Positions 63,582 through 64,000 of a stretch of DNA of 64,000 nt are shown here, piece by piece. Source of the stretch: Bacteroidaceae bacterium (GTDB taxonomy: Bacteria; Bacteroidota; Bacteroidia; Bacteroidales; Bacteroidaceae); assembly GCA_017646665.1 (NCBI GenBank), contig JAGCMB010000033.1, positions 62,001 through 126,000 on the forward strand, read 5' to 3'. A model generated the notes under the pieces. That model had not been told where the DNA came from. It was given only the letters and a program-made list of their open reading frames with translations, and did no database searches. The translations under genes and the position numbers were made by a program. Each line of letters opens with the position of its first letter. Position 1 is the stretch's first letter.

Positions 63582-64000
63582 ATGAAAAAATCTGTTCTGT
63601 TTCTATTATCGCTGATACTGCTTGCATCGTGTGGCGAAGAGATAAAGCGTAAATCAATGGGCACACCTTTTGAAGTAATGCTTGTCTGTGAAGACGATGT
63701 TTGGGATTCAACAGCAGGAGTTGCCATTGAGCAAGTGCTAAACACACCTGTTCCAGGACTTCCACAAAAAGAGGCGTCGTTCAAAGTGACAAGACGCAAC
63801 AATGAGGATTTCAATATCACCGAACAGGCTTTCCGAAATATCATCCTGATAGATATTGACAGTAGCCACAGCAAATGTGAGTTCAGGTTCGACAGGGACA
63901 TATATGCATCGCCACAAATCGTAATGGCCATCTATGCTCCCGACCAGAAATCATTTGGTGAATTCGTTACAAAAAATGCAAAGGTTGTTCTCGATTTCTT
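63582..64000 (+). CDS. DUF4837-family lipoprotein, 5' part
   Basis: Start of a lipoprotein gene cut by the window end; 139 codons are seen. Lipobox LLASC (Cys17), then GTPFEVMLVCEDDVWDST, typical of DUF4837 proteins of Bacteroidetes. It follows rlmN at 5 bp and is probably co-transcribed. Function unknown. Confidence 0.85.
   Translation, partial: MKKSVLFLLSLILLASCGEEIKRKSMGTPFEVMLVCEDDVWDSTAGVAIEQVLNTPVPGLPQKEASFKVTRRNNEDFNITEQAFRNIILIDIDSSHSKCEFRFDRDIYASPQIVMAIYAPDQKSFGEFVTKNAKVVLDF

Overview
The window looks like chromosome of a Bacteroidales bacterium (phylum Bacteroidetes), probably a host-associated commensal; I do not assign a genus. Three things support this. Promoters match the Bacteroides primary sigma form TTG/TTTG, about 20 bp, TAnnTTTG (for example 2496-2527, 3617-3648, 28026-28056, 50306-50336). 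Several gene families are typical of the phylum (PG0541-type transporter partner, DUF4922, DUF4837, FeoAB fusion, EpsG-type polymerase, SLBB export protein). The housekeeping order type III pantothenate kinase, outer membrane protein, TPR protein, LptC, CNNM/CBS protein, PpiD-like foldase is also familiar from Bacteroidetes. I see no rRNA, tRNA, CRISPR array, insertion sequence, integrase or phage gene.

Layout. 1-3472: 3' part of secA, an acidic unknown protein, a structured possibly RNA-coding gap, and a membrane protein with a small winged-helix regulator. 3677-10234: a tetR-tolC-mfp-RND efflux operon with a PG0541-type partner and an inverted repeat over the promoter. 10311-13021 (minus): a DUF4105 protein and a phosphatase-fold protein that has lost its metal ligands. 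13295-20969: coaX and the envelope operon through lptC, then a PpiD-like foldase. 21049-26680: trmO, then a sialic acid operon (lyase, epimerase, and a kelch mutarotase fused to a sodium symporter). 26873-27696: two small secreted proteins with nearly identical signal-peptide DNA. 28133-32341: an iron and stress operon of FeoAB, a hemerythrin-type di-iron protein, a LuxR-type regulator with a dead receiver, and free methionine-R-sulfoxide reductase. 33548-39231 (minus): a giant two-unit sensor kinase, its response regulator and a membrane protein. 39334-41674 (minus): a TraB/GumN protein and a PepSY membrane protein carrying four flavinylation-like motifs and a cysteine cluster. 42324-58468: an exopolysaccharide locus with initiating transferase, export protein, chain-length protein, flippase, polymerase, five glycosyltransferase-type enzymes or sugar dehydrogenase, a Wzi protein and an acyltransferase. 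58666-62363 (minus): a leaderless SpoIID/LytB protein coupled to a glycosyltransferase/HIT-type fusion. 62536-64000: rlmN and the start of a DUF4837 lipoprotein gene.

The strongest candidates for something undescribed are (i) the PepSY protein at 39334-40746, which looks like a single-chain periplasmic redox conduit with four DxxxxAT flavin sites, a Cys4 cluster and the PepSY membrane histidines, and (ii) the 1405-residue kinase at 35014-39231, in which the first half has an intact ATPase but no phospho-acceptor histidine, while the second half has a histidine box but a decayed ATPase. The iron/nitrosative-stress operon and the SpoIID + glycosyltransferase/HIT pair are further good leads.
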